DNA of 64,000 nucleotides from Limnephilus marmoratus (GCA_917880885.1 OU862923.1:29031770-29095769), one strand, 5' to 3'. Shown: positions 44,777 to 54,375, counted from the first letter of the stretch. Translations and numbers: made by a program. Notes: a model not told the origin generated them from the sequence alone.

Positions 44777-44927
44777 CTGGTCGGTTGAATGTCTGCAAAG
44801 ATTCGTCAGGTGCTTTATACCACTACGACGGACTTGAGTAGGACCGTCGATTGATGGTATTATATTGGAACCGAGTACCCGTGAATAAAATAAATATTTT
44901 ATTGCTATATTATATTTTATTGAATAC

Positions 44928-45054
44928 GAAGCACCGCACAAATTGGAGACCGATTATACTACGATAGATATATGTCTTTGTCTCTTTTTAGCGTCACTAT
45001 TTTTCGTCTCATCGGATTTCAAATCACAACGGTGCTAAAGAAGTTTTCACTTCA
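44928..45054 (+). mobile_element. GAAGTGAAA-TIR element, right part
   Basis: GAAGCACCGCACAAATTGGA to AAAGAAGTTTTCACTTC. The left part is replaced by TAAATATTTTATTGC, as in the copy at 6067. Directly followed by a complete copy. Confidence 0.65.
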
Positions 45055-45063
45055 AAAATACAA

Positions 45064-45275
45064 CTGTGCAGTTCTCACACGGTAGAAGTGACACCTTCAG
45101 AAAACTAAAGCAGACAAGAGTGGGGAGGCTACGAGGCACCGCACAAAGTGAAGACCGCTTTTTCTACCTCATTCTTTCGCAGGCTAAATCCTACAGATCA
45201 ATTTCTCTTTTTAGTGTCGTTTTTTTCGTTTCATCGAGTTTCAAATCACAACGGTGCTAAAGAAGTTTTCACTTC
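45064..45275 (+). mobile_element. GAAGTGAAA-TIR element, short form, complete
   Basis: CTGTGCAGTTCTCACACGG, TAGAAGTGACACC, GAGTGGGGAGGCTACGA, TTTCGTTTCATCGAGTTTC, AAAGAAGTTTTCACTTC, in order. At 212 bp it is a good representative of the short form. Confidence 0.8.
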
Positions 45276-45904
45276 AATTAAATGACGCTTGTAAATCATA
45301 TTAACGTAAGGGAAGTATTAAGTCGTACATTTGTCTGGATATGTGTGTTCTCCTTAAAAGGAAAAAATATATATTTTTGGTACGTCGCTTTGTTGGAAAA
45401 ATAACCCAACCATATCTTTTTTTATCATTAAGAGCTACAATAATTGACTAAGCTTAGCGAATTCCTGTATTAACCCCTATTATTCCTTTATTGCATTTTG
45501 TTCGCCTTTAAATTTGTTTGTACTTTCCGTTTCTGTTTCAACATAGTGACCGTTATAAGGGTTTACTAAAGATTATTTTTTCATATGTGAAATGGTAATG
45601 TTTATTTGGAATGCCTTATTCGCATTTTGTCAATATTATGGTACCTACCTGCCGGAAGAAAGTTTAGAAAACGATTATCTTTGAGATAAATAGCTTTTTT
45701 GGAAAAATTGTATAAATCCTTATTTTTTTTTAAGTTATATAAAATACATGGTTTTTAATTGAGTATGTAATTATAAATATATATATATACATATACATTT
45801 TTATACCTACGTACAAATCTTATGTTTTCAGAGAAATTCTTATTTTTAATTTATTAAATATGAGAAAATTAGTTAGGACGTCTACTGTTCACAAAACTTT
45901 TTTT
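45276..45904. other. Intergenic stretch without recognised features
   Basis: AT-rich, with a TATATATATA patch near 45778. Nothing recognised. Confidence 0.4.
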
Positions 45905-46817
45905 TTTATATGAATACCACACAAGAGTCCCAACTGCTCCCGTCTGAAGCCAGTGAGACTATGGCATCCCCAATTGGGGTATGTTGTGAGGCTGAAGGTA
46001 GTGAGGAGGGAAAGGAGATGGGGAAGAGGAAGGTAGGGAAGTAAGAACACGGCTAATGCCATTTCAAGCAACATATAAATTCTGAATGGTGGACTTACAC
46101 CAGGGCGATACTGAGAGTATCTTCCGCTCTGGAACGTGCCGCAAATATACTATACTAGCTGGTACCCGGCTTGCGTTGCTATGCCATTAAATAAAGAAAT
46201 TGTTTCTCTCTGCGTGTCCTTACCAATTCGTCCCGTTCGCCTTCCGCCTCCCCTTCCTCTCCCGCGCCTTCTTCCCCTCTCACGCTCCCATTCCGCATCC
46301 TCCACCTTCCCTATACCCACTCCACTCCCCCCTTCTCCCGTCCCGCGAACCCCCCTCTCGAGTTCCCCTCCAACCTCCCGAGTTTCCCTCCCTTCCTCCC
46401 GCGAACCCCCTACCCGAGTTCCCCTCCCCCCTCCTCCCACCAGCATTCCATACATTCATTCCCGGTACATTCAGTTTTCAAACCGCTCGCGTGCAACCTA
46501 TTACAATGTTTTTATACAAATTTCATAACGCCAGAGCTCACCAGTAGTTTTTTACAAACCTTGTCCTGACAATAACGAACACAAAAATAAAATAATTATC
46601 CAATTTGGTGCAGTCGGTCGGAAGTTATGCGCGTACATACATTTCGGCGATTCATTTTTATTTATATAGAAGATAGAAGATAGATAGATATTATTTTAAA
46701 TGAATAAATTGTGAAATAACACAAATTAATCACGTAAAATTTATTTGCCACGCCGGGATTTGATCCCGCGACCTTCGGTGTGCGAGTCAAGAGCCTTACC
46801 GCTGGACTACGCCGGCC
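45905..46817 (-). mobile_element. tRNA-derived SINE split by a Helitron
   Basis: The SINE occupies 45905-46154 and 46689-46817. The minus strand begins GGCCGGCGTAGTCCAGCGG (A box), then a B box in CGGGATCAAATCCCGGC. After AAATAAATTT the body follows as in 52574-52990: GAACGTGCC's inverse, CAGTATCGCCCTGG, CCACCATTCAGAATT, ACCCCAATTGGGGATGCC, then an A-rich tail. The interruption by 46155-46688 leaves no duplication. Confidence 0.85.
46155..46688 (-). mobile_element. Helitron-like element, empty site known
   Basis: Read on the minus strand it starts TCTATCTATCTTCTATC and ends ...CCGGGTACCAGCTAG. Insertion is between A (46154) and T (46689). Joining the flanks gives ATACTATATATTATTTT, identical to the inverse of the uninterrupted SINE at 52698-52720, so there is no target duplication, as expected of Helitrons. 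The interior is C/T-rich on the plus strand, and the long proline-rich frames there are by-products. It contains the TTTCATAACGCCAGAGCT word shared with 40145, 51306 and 55503. Confidence 0.9.
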
Positions 46818-46867
46818 TTCAACGAACTACCGGTTGTAGCTTGTTTTATGATGAAGGTCTTAATTTG

Positions 46868-46932
46868 CGGATTGAATGATCTCTGGATCCGTACCCAACG
46901 CTTTGGACCACTCAGCTACAAGCCGGTCGAAA
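46868..46932 (-). tRNA. tRNA-like fragment
   Basis: The minus strand reads CGGCTTGTAGCTGAGTGG then TCCAAAGCGTTGGGTACGGA. This has an A box of the Leu/Ser type but no recognisable B box in place. Probably a SINE remnant. Confidence 0.35.
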
Positions 46933-47372
46933 TGATAGAGGTTTATGTGAAAAAATGTAAATACCTTCTTTAAAGACATTTTTTTAAATTAGGTATTTTA
47001 CTACTTTATTAGGTATTTTATTTTAATATATTAAGGCCCATTAACCAGCGGCCGAGAACTCAAATTTCGTCGAAAGATGATCGATAATACCCTTGCAATT
47101 CTATAGAGTGGTTCTAATAAGAAGATTGATTATAATGATTATTCTCATACATTCTACAATCTACAAGTCAATATCGATTTTAGTTCATTAAAAAATTGCT
47201 TTCATATTACCTACATTCAGGTTAGCAATTAATTATCAAAGATTTATGTGCAATTATTGTACTTATTTTTGATTTTAAGTATTTATAATTTTTCAATAAT
47301 GTCTAAGCAAAATAGTGTGTAAAAAATATCAGATAATATATTAGTTTGTAAGACCGTAAATAAATAGACATC

Positions 47373-47497
47373 TGTCGGATCTGCCAGATCTGCCCTGATG
47401 ATGGGCACTGCAACGTTGTCCGAAACGTTGGCTAAAGAAGGAGGTAGTGCAACAAGGCATAACACCCCAAAAACAAATAACGAAAAAACTGAAGTAT
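47373..47497. mobile_element. Foldback-family fragment nested in the TTAA MITE
   Basis: CTGCCCTGATGATGGGCACT, CCGAAACGTTGGCTAAAGAA, GGAGGTAGTGCAAC and CACCCCAAAAACAAATAACG match the right arm of 11668-11890. Only one arm is present. Confidence 0.7.
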
Positions 47498-47824
47498 CTT
47501 CATTGCAAAACACATGCGCGGTTTTTTTTAATAATTTTATTTGAACTAAAATTTAAAATCTGAAAATTGGCTTTCGTAGATAATTTATTGATTTATTTAA
47601 CCGTATGAAAATGATTGTTGTACAATCCAACTTTTGGTTTGAAATTTTAACAAATCTTACTACGACCAACGGTAGGTATAAGCTTATTACAATAAAAATA
47701 GACAAACTTTTTCAAATTTTAAAAAATAATTTTACGATACCTATACCTTATATAATAATTTGCAGGTGGAAAAATGTAATAAGCAGTAATTGTTGAATGG
47801 AACACTGGTATATATTGAATTATT

Positions 47825-47895
47825 TGTAGGGTAGGAGAGCATTTGACCGGATATCAGAAGGACGCGGGTTCGAGTCCCGTCGGCGGCATGTAACT
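47825..47895 (+). tRNA. tRNA-like segment (SINE remnant)
   Basis: GTAGGAGAGCATTTGACCGG resembles a tRNA D arm, and GCGGGTTCGAGTCCCGTC is a perfect T arm and B box. The 5' acceptor strand is missing. It lies inside the TTAA MITE copy 4. Confidence 0.5.
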
Positions 47896-47950
47896 TTTCT
47901 CGGTAGATTTTTTCAATGTAGATGAGTGTTTCAGTCTAATAGTTATTACT

Positions 47951-48762
47951 AAAGACCGGATTATATGCAATTGCATATTTAGACCCTTTTCAGCGGTAGT
48001 TGCATATTTTAGCAAAAAATTTGAGATCTTGCATATTTACGCATGATCTCGTTCATCGTTCAGATCCCTCACATAGTGACACTATAAAAGTCAGATAGCT
48101 AAGCGCGCGGCTAGCGAACTGATCACTCCAGCGCGGCGGCTGTAGGCCGCCTCCTCTTCGTCTTAGTATAAAAACACTTGAAACTCATGGATTGGCGTTG
48201 AATGAATCTATTCATGTTATGAAGAAAATTCGCCTTATGAATTCCTCGTTGCCAAAGCTATTCCTGAGTAAACTCAAAAAAAGTTTGAAAATTTACCGAA
48301 CAATAACCACCAAGGGTTTGAACCCTTGTACCAAATTGATAGCTTCATCAACGCGGCAGGTGAAATTTTGCTCGGCACAATAAGTTAAAAAATCGCACCC
48401 AAATTTCAATTCTGTCCAGTCACATCAGTAGACGTAGAACGCTCCTTTTCCACTTACAAACATATATTAAGCGATCGTAGACATAATTTGTCTACAGAAA
48501 ACTTACTACTTAGTCGTATACGTTTTTAAAGGTAAATTGTAAATTTCATTTTGCAATTGATATTTTCGAAAATACGATTGTTATCCTTGAGGACTAATAG
48601 CTTACTAAAATAAAATAAAATATTTAAAAATACGACTTCTTATATTATTTTATGTTACATATTTTGGCCCTTTTTATGGATTTTCGTGCATATTTTAGCT
48701 ACTTTTATTGCATATTTGCATACATATTTTGGGCTGTTTTTGTTGCATATAATCCGGTCTTT
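47951..48762 (+). mobile_element. hAT-like element with dimerisation-domain relic
   Basis: 20-bp perfect TIR AAAGACCGGATTATATGCAA at 47951 and its inverse ending at 48762. The flanks AGTTATTACT at 47941-47950 and 48763-48772 repeat directly (10 bp, within which an 8-bp hAT duplication could lie). GCATATTT words are frequent near both ends. A transposase C-terminus is present (next entry). Confidence 0.8.
48389..48529 (+). pseudogene. hAT transposase C-terminal (dimerisation) fragment
   Basis: After a stop at 48386 the frame reads IAPKFQFCPVTSVDVERSFS, then TYKHILSDRRHNLSTENLLL, then SRIRF and a stop at 48527-48529. SVDVERSFS..K.ILSDRR..L..ENL is the signature of the hAT-family C-terminal dimerisation domain, in the form found in CGGBP1-like hAT proteins of insects. 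A second frame upstream at 48192-48383 (MKKIRLMNSSLPKLFL...) may be an earlier coding piece separated by frameshift. No catalytic core is seen. Confidence 0.75.
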
Positions 48763-48913
48763 AGTTATTACTTATAATAATAATTTTACTAGATAAAATA
48801 ACAACCTTTCGAAACCAATTTATATTTTTAAATAGAAAAGAGTCGATACATTTAGAATTTGATTTAAAAATGATTTATTTCCGGTTACTCCCTCCCTGGT
48901 TATTCCCTCTTAA

Positions 48914-49162
48914 AGCTTTATAAATTGTCTAGTGTCACACGTTTCAATGCAGTTCATTGAAAGGTTGTCGTAATTTAAAAATAACCCCTAGTCTAGACTT
49001 CTAACCCCCTAGAGAAGGTTAAAAATACATTTTTGGCGTGTAATGGAAGATGCACGGGCTTTCCACTACCTGCATTATGCATTTACATTTTATCTGATAC
49101 AATTTAATATAATAAAGTGAATAATAAAGTGATACCCGACAGTTGGCCCTCCGGCATGCTTA
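48914..49162. other. Intergenic stretch without recognised features
   Basis: Nothing recognised. Confidence 0.4.
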
Positions 49163-49321
49163 GGGAACGTACCCATACTACGTGACACGTTTAGGGGGGG
49201 GGGGGTCTTCAAAATGTCACGCTCCATACAAATGAGCGGCGGGTTGCTTAGGATTTTGGTCACCGGGGGGGGGGGGGTTAAAAATTGCAAAAAGTTGGTC
49301 ACGTAGTATGGGTACGTTCCC
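49163..49321. mobile_element. 159-bp MITE, 24-bp TIRs, G-rich centre
   Basis: The ends GGGAACGTACCCATACTACG and CGTAGTATGGGTACGTTCCC are perfect inverts, extending to TGAC/GTCA. The centre has two long G runs (49194-49206 and 49265-49277). No ORF. The target duplication is unclear (TTA on both sides with a one-base offset). Confidence 0.85.
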
Positions 49322-50050
49322 ATTATGTACAAACACGCAGTCGGTTTATGGAGGGTATAGGTACCTACTTTCACAAAATATAACTAAGTGTCTCCAAAGG
49401 AATGTGCATAGAGGATATACCGCCGAAAAACAATAGTATAAAACATATTTTCTTTGAAATACATCAAGGAAAAAACTACTACTCTATATAATATCTAATA
49501 ATAATAATAATTGGCTAATTTATATAGCGCCGTTTTCGTGGAAAATCACCTCAAGGGCGCTGTACACATAAATATATAAAAAGAATTAATATTACTGGCT
49601 TATAACTAAGATTTACAATTACAACTAGTGACTTACATCTAAGACTTACAGCTACTTATATTACTGGCTTACAACTAAGATTTACAATTATAACCAGTGG
49701 CGGCGTAAGGGGGGGGCGGAGGGGGCGGTCCGCCCCGGGTGCCAAGCACCAAGGGGTGACAACGACAACCCACTCATACAGACAAAGAATGCGCACAAAA
49801 TCTCCCGCTGTAAAGACATTTCAATAAATAACTGCGTACTCTTGTATCTAGCTGCTTACATTATCATATTTTGAAATGCGTCGCAACAATTTTTTTTTTT
49901 TTCGAATATAATTTCTAATTCCCTTTCTAAAACTGAAGAATCATTTTGAGAAGCTTGTATCAACACTCGAAGAGATGTGTGATCCCAACACTGGCAAAGC
50001 AGGCGTTGAAAGAAGAAATTAGCGAAACTCAATCGAAAATCTGGAGACAT

Positions 50051-50118
50051 AAAAATCAGAAAAAGTTATCGGCACCTCTGGGACTTGAACCCAGGACCTT
50101 ATGCTTACATGGCAACAG
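50051..50118 (-). tRNA. tRNA-Thr-like unit (pseudogene)
   Basis: The minus strand reads TAGCTCAGTTAGTAGAGC, then a weak anticodon arm with loop CATGTAA (TGT in anticodon position), then TCCTGGGTTCAAGTCCCAGA with a perfect T arm. The 5' acceptor strand does not pair with AGAGGTG. CTTTTTCTG follows, a possible Pol III stop. Confidence 0.55.
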
Positions 50119-50168
50119 CTCTACTAACTGAGCTAATTAAAAATTTATCCAGACACTATCTAGATAGC

Positions 50169-50416
50169 CAAGGGCGGATTTAGGGGAGGGGGGGGCAAGA
50201 GGGCACGTGCCCCCCCCCAGACGGTATTTTTCTGTACTGTGGAGATTCCATCACAGTACATACTTGGAAGCTAAAACTGTACTGCGCGTCCACCCCTTGT
50301 GCCCCCCCCCCCTAGAAAAAAATCCTAACAGTAATTGTTGTTTTTTTGCCCGTCCGCCCTTTGTGCCCCCCCCCCCCCCCCCCCCCCCCCAGAAAAAAAT
50401 CCTGGATCCGCCCTTG
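50169..50416. mobile_element. hAT-like MITE nested between tRNA-like units
   Basis: Ends CAAGGGCGGATTTAGG and CCTGGATCCGCCCTTG are inverted. Interior mostly G and C runs (for example 26 C at 50365-50390) with AGAAAAAAATCCT repeated twice. No target duplication is readable. Confidence 0.7.
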
Positions 50417-50544
50417 CATTTAGTTCGGATTTGAATCTTGCAATCATATATAAAGGTAGCAGCCAATAATATGTGCGTTAAGCAAATGAAGATAAATTTC
50501 GTATCGGATGATACAGTTAAATGTGACCGAATTTGATATAGACA

Positions 50545-50612
50545 TCTTAGCTCAGCTGGTAGAGCTGTTTTCATGTAAACAGAAGGTCCCGCGTTCGAGT
50601 CCCAGAGGTGAC
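50545..50612 (+). tRNA. tRNA-Thr-like unit (pseudogene), opposite copy
   Basis: GACATCTTAGCTCAGCTGG, TAGAGCTGTTTTCATGTAAA, then GTTCGAGTCCCAGAGGTG. Five of seven acceptor pairs form, and the D stem is intact. The anticodon stem leaves a 6- or 8-base loop and the T stem has mismatches, so it is not a working tRNA. TCTTTTTCTGTCTCC follows, mirrored beside the other copy. Confidence 0.55.
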
Positions 50613-50960
50613 AATATCTTTTTCTGTCTCCTTAATAAAATCTTATTTGAGCACAATGAACAAAGCGCGAATAACCAATTTTTCTATGTAATCAATTGAA
50701 AGAGAAGGGAAAACAATATTGATATTGTAATATTAATATTTTAGTTAAATGAAGTCTCGTAAGCATGTTTAGTATTAAGGTTTTTTTTTTGTAGGGTGTT
50801 CAATACAAAACCGCCCCGGGTGCTAATCTACCCTACGCCGCCACTGATTATAACTAGTGACTTAGCTCTAAGACTTATAGCTAGTGACTTATGACTAAGA
50901 CATATAGATTCTAACCTAAAACTGGTGACTTATTAACATACATATTTACAATGAAGATTA

Positions 50961-51305
50961 GTGTCAGAAGAAGTAGGAAGTTTTTACATAATATTACAAT
51001 TCGGGAATACGGGTGCAAAAAGTATAATGAAGGTTAACTGGATATACGGGAAGGTATAGATCTACTGTATAATATACCAGCGTATAAGTACAAAAAAAAA
51101 GATACTGTAAAAAAATTCTTTTGATGGCCTTACCAACTTAGTAAACGTATTTTTAAAGTCATTTTAGGTGTGAAATTGATAAATAATGCACAAAAGATTA
51201 GAATTTTATAATAGATAATTATAATTTCGGGGGCCAACTATCGGGGGATCAATTGTCGAAATACGTAATAAAGTACCTACATATAATATGTATGTATTGT
51301 ATGTA
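50961..51305. other. Intergenic stretch without recognised features
   Basis: Nothing recognised. Confidence 0.4.
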
Positions 51306-51928
51306 TCCTACTAAGATTATAAAAGCGAAAGTTTGTATAGAGTATAGATGTATGGATGTTTGTCACTCTTTCACGCAAAAAATACTGAATGGACTTTAAA
51401 AATTCTTTCTCTAATAGAAAGCTACGTTATTTGCGAGTAATATAGGCTATATATATTGGTAAGCTCTGGCGTTATAAATAAGCTCTGGCGTTGTGAAATC
51501 ATTTATTATACGTTTATTGTCCATACAAAAGCAAAGCGTTGCTTGGTGACTATAAGTAATTATTTGATGTGCGCTGTCATTTTATTATTGGTTTAGGTTA
51601 GTATGGAGATCCCTTTGATAGTTAAAATTATACTAATCTATACTTATATTATAAATGTGGAACTGCATGTGTTTTATTGTTACGCTTTAATAGGTGGCAC
51701 GCGAGCTGTTTGAAAAATGAATGTAATGGGTATGAAGGGGGATGTGAAGGAGGGAGAGGGGAAGTGGTTCAGAGGGGGGGGGTGGAGGGGGACGGGGGGG
51801 AGAGTGGCATGGGATGGGGGAGGGGGGGGGGACGAGAGTTGGGGGAGTGGATTGGGGATAGGGAAGGTGTAGGAGGCGGAGTGAGAACCCCCTAATACTA
51901 TGCGAACGAAGCCGGGGGCAAAAGCTAG
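51306..51928 (+). mobile_element. Helitron-like element
   Basis: Starts A/TCCTACTAAGATTATAAAAG, continues GCGAAAGTTTGTATAG and TGTTTGTCACTCTTTCACGC, and ends GAAGCCGGGGGCAAAAGCTAG/T. TC start, CTAG end, A-T target and a GC-rich hairpin word before the end are all typical of Helitrons. AAGCTCTGGCGTT occurs twice (51461 and 51480). The second half (GGCACGCGAGCTGTTTGAAA then G-rich) is shared with 55503-55957, so the element may be a mosaic. ORFs in the G-rich part are by-products. Confidence 0.8.
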
Positions 51929-52324
51929 TAAATTATGTATTAACGATCTTTCGTATCTCTCTTTTATTGAATCACTCAATGTTGCAGTGCCGCGATAAAG
52001 AATATTTATTATAATTTCCCCTCTATCCCTTTTGCTTCTTCGCCAAATTTGACGTTGTATTAAAGAAATGTCGCCATATTATAAAATTAACGGATTTAAA
52101 AAAAAAACTATATTAAAATAAAGACAGGTTTGTTTTGAATTAAAAAGAAAAACTTCTTGGTCCCAGTAAACCCGATGAAATTGATTATGTCTTCAAGGAA
52201 GAATTTTGTTTGATCGGTTTTACCTGAAAGGAAAAAATGTGCTTAATTCGGGCACACGGACACGCCCACTATTCACTTATGTCGGTTTTTCGCTTTGGAG
52301 ATATGTATTTATTAATATTATTAT
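51929..52324. other. Intergenic stretch without recognised features
   Basis: Nothing recognised. Confidence 0.4.
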
Positions 52325-52440
52325 TTTAGATTCTTTCAGTATCGCCCTGGTCAAAGACCACCATTCAGAATCGAAACAGAATAGAAACGTTCGTGTAGCC
52401 GTATTTAGTGACTATATCTGAATAGCCATGTACTTCTAGT
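52325..52440 (+). mobile_element. SINE body fragment
   Basis: CAGTATCGCCCTGGTCAAAG, ACCACCATTCAGAATCGAAA and ATCTGAATAGCCATGTACTT match the middle of the SINE at 52574-52990. Head and tail are missing. Confidence 0.7.
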
Positions 52441-52481
52441 TCTTACTCGCATAAAAGATATGAATACACGAATTTTATTTA

Positions 52482-52563
52482 TTTTTTTATGTGAATTCCG
52501 CACGAAAGTTCCATCTGTCTGAAGCCGGTGAGACTACGACGTTTCCTTATGAGGTATGTTGAT
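52482..52563 (-). mobile_element. SINE tail fragment
   Basis: TTTTTTATGTGAATTCCGCA, TCTGTCTGAAGCCGGTGAG and ACTACGACGTTTCC are the inverse of the SINE 3' part (compare 52905-52985). Confidence 0.6.
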
Positions 52564-52573
52564 ATGTTATATT

Positions 52574-52990
52574 TGACGGCCGGCGTAGTCCAGAGGGAAG
52601 GCTCTTGACTCGCACACCGAAGGTCGCGTGATCGAATCCCGGCGTGGCAAATAAATTTTATTTAATTAATTTGTATTATTTCACAATTTATTAATTTAAA
52701 ATAATATATAGTATATTTGCGGCACGTTCCAGAGCGGAAGATACTCTCAGTATCGCCCTGGTGTAAGACCACCATTCAGAATTGAAACGTTGCTTGCAAC
52801 GACATTAGCCGTGTTTGGTGACCAGATCTGAATAGCCAGGTACTTCCCCACCTTTCTCTTCCCTATCTTCTTCCCCTCCCCACTACCTTTAGCCTCACAA
52901 CATACCCCAATTGGGGATGCCATAGTCTCACTGGCTTCAGACGGGAGAAGTTGGGACTCTTGTGCGGTATTCATATAAAAAAAAATTAAA
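52574..52990 (+). mobile_element. tRNA-derived SINE, complete reference copy
   Basis: The head GACGGCCGGCGTAGTCCAGA then GGGAAGGC (A box), then CGCGTGATCGAATCCCGG (B box), then GTGGCAAATAAATTTTA. The body runs from CACAATTTATTAATTTAAAA to GAGACTATGGCATCC-type words in inverse (GGATGCCATAGTCTCACTGG) and ends TTCATATAAAAAAAAATTAA. Length is about 415 bp. Two further long copies are inverse at 22872 and 45905. Confidence 0.85.
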
Positions 52991-53924
52991 AATCTCCCTT
53001 TATATGTTTTCCTTCATTCTCCCACTCAATCTGTTATTCATTTCCTGTCCCTGTCTGACAGTGTGGAGTACATAGCTACTTTAGTAACCTTGCAACAATA
53101 GTACCAATCTGTCCATTGTGGACGTTTGTGCAGTGATCTATCAGTGCCATAATACCGATTCTTACTGAAATTTGTGCAGTGATCAACCAGAGCCGTAGCT
53201 AGGGGGGGGCATTATAAATACCATCGACTGTGATAATATACTAGTAAACTGTTTGATCATAGTTTGATATGATTGAAAAAAAATACTACATATTAGTGTA
53301 GCGTAGCGACATCTAAATCTAACTAAAATGCTTCGAATTAACCAAGGAATCAAATCATACTAATTCATAATTCTGCAGTAAGTGATGGGAAGCTGTGCGC
53401 GTATTGCAATCACTGCTTTACGGGGAATTCCCAAACAGTTTGTGGATGCTATTAAACGGTTGAGTCATATATAAACCAATCTCTCAGGGCCATTATATCG
53501 ACTTTCACCAAAAAGCAGTGTAAAATAATAAGCTAAGTTAGATTCCTTCCCAATATAACTGCACCACGCCATTCCCTTCATCGTCACTTTTTGATTGCAG
53601 TCTGCCTTATGTATGTAAAAAATACAAATTAATCCGCGAACAAGTATTGCGACTTCAAATTAAGGATGTGAACAAGGCTCTATTTATTAAATTGGCGAAA
53701 AGAAGCTTTTAGAAGCGACAAACGGTTCCTGATTTCTTCACAATCACGGCACTGAATCTACAACATGCAACGTAGCGCCGAATGTTCTCTTCGCTTTGTA
53801 CTCAATTGGATTGAAACAATTCAAGCAGAACTGCAGTCTGCAGTAAACGAATTAATGCTCTTCCATTTAAGATTTTCTTATGCGGGAAGTACGGGATCTT
53901 GCATTTCACGGAGAACTTCATGGC
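52991..53924. other. Mostly unassigned; isolated hAT-like tip
   Basis: CAGAGCCGTAGCTAGGGGGG at 53189-53208 looks like a hAT terminus, but no inverse partner was found. Coding-like short stretches between 53600 and 53900 contain many stops. No family assigned. Confidence 0.35.
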
Positions 53925-54057
53925 TGAAAAACCTGAGACATTGGTTTGGTTTGGACAGTCTACTGTAGAGCTGTTCCGGGCCGCAGTAAACGAAGTCCAC
54001 TTAGCCAACATGATAGCCAACGTCCGTTGAACGGACAGGGCACAAGAAGAAGAAGAA
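53925..54057 (+). pseudogene. Probable LINE 3' terminus with (AGA)n tail
   Basis: One frame reads GRSKRSPLSQHDSQRPLNGQ then GTRRRR and runs into AAGAAGAAGAAGAAG. I recall this type of C-terminal end from insect non-LTR elements, but no RT motif is present here, so the call is tentative. The start is not fixed. Confidence 0.35.
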
Positions 54058-54173
54058 GTGAAGTCTCAAACTACTTGTTATTACTGTTTATGATCTTATT
54101 AGTGGTTTAAATATACGTCATTCATGGTTCGAAAGCACGCATCAAATCCGTTTAAAATTTATGCTTACACATT

Positions 54174-54363
54174 TTAGTGAAAACTTCTTTAGCACCGTCG
54201 TGATTTGAAACTCGATAAATTTAGTAATAATAATAGATTTTGCCTGCGAGAAAATGAGATAGAATAATCGGTCTGCTCTTTACGCAGTGCTTCGTAGCGT
54301 CCCCACTCTTGTCTACTTTAGTTTTCTGAAGGTTTCACTTCTACCGCGTGTGAGCTGCACACA
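54174..54363 (-). mobile_element. GAAGTGAAA-TIR element, short form
   Basis: Plus strand: AGTGAAAACTTCTTTAGCAC, TTTGCCTGCGAGAAAATGAG, CGTCCCCACTCTTGTCTACT, GGTTTCACTTCTACCGCGTG. Complete ends, with an internal deletion of the GTGTTTGTCTC block. Confidence 0.75.
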
Positions 54364-54375
54364 TGTTGTTTTTAA

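Larger units (their letters stand above)
47031..48913 (+). mobile_element. piggyBac-like MITE, copy 4, with three later insertions
   Basis: TTAA at 47031-47034 and 48910-48913. The MITE blocks 47035-47372, 47498-47740 and 48783-48909 match copies 1-3. They are separated by a foldback-type fragment, a tRNA-like segment and a hAT-like element. The copy is more diverged than the others (for example GGCCCATTAACCAGCGGCC at the left), so it is the oldest of the four. Confidence 0.7.
49695..50846. mobile_element. hAT-type element with two opposed tRNA-like units
   Basis: Ends CAGTGGCGGCGTAAGG and CCTACGCCGCCACTG are inverted, with GCCCCGGGTGC just inside both ends. Perfect 8-bp duplications ATTATAAC lie at 49687-49694 and 50847-50854. 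No transposase. The interior has two tRNA-like units in opposite orientation (50040-50125 and 50545-50625) that form an inverted repeat, and a smaller hAT-like element between them. Long G and C runs are present. Confidence 0.9.
49493..50960 (-). mobile_element. LINE 3' UTR with minisatellite, split by a hAT element
   Basis: Minus-strand end (ATT)n then the stem GCGCCCTTGAGGTGA / CGGCGCTATATAAA (49493-49562), as at 23230. To the right, the words ACTAGTGACTTACATCTAAG, CTGGCTTACAACTAAGATTT and CTAGTGACTTATGACTAAG form an irregular minisatellite of 27- to 40-bp units. It is interrupted at 49695-50846 and resumes at 50855. No coding part is seen. Confidence 0.65.

Noticed and set aside
46136..46547. 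Proline/serine-rich and glycine/arginine-rich frames on both strands
   Set aside because: They fall in the C/T-rich block of a Helitron-like element and have shadows in several frames, typical of compositional bias.
50051..50612. Functional tRNA-Thr genes
   Set aside because: Acceptor and anticodon stems do not pair properly and both units sit inside a mobile element, so they are tRNA-like relics.
51677..51979. Glycine-rich and proline-rich frames
   Set aside because: Same G-rich Helitron block as above; no conserved domain.
53189..53208. Complete hAT element starting at CAGAGCCGTAGCTAGG
   Set aside because: No inverse partner end or flanking duplication was found within several kb.
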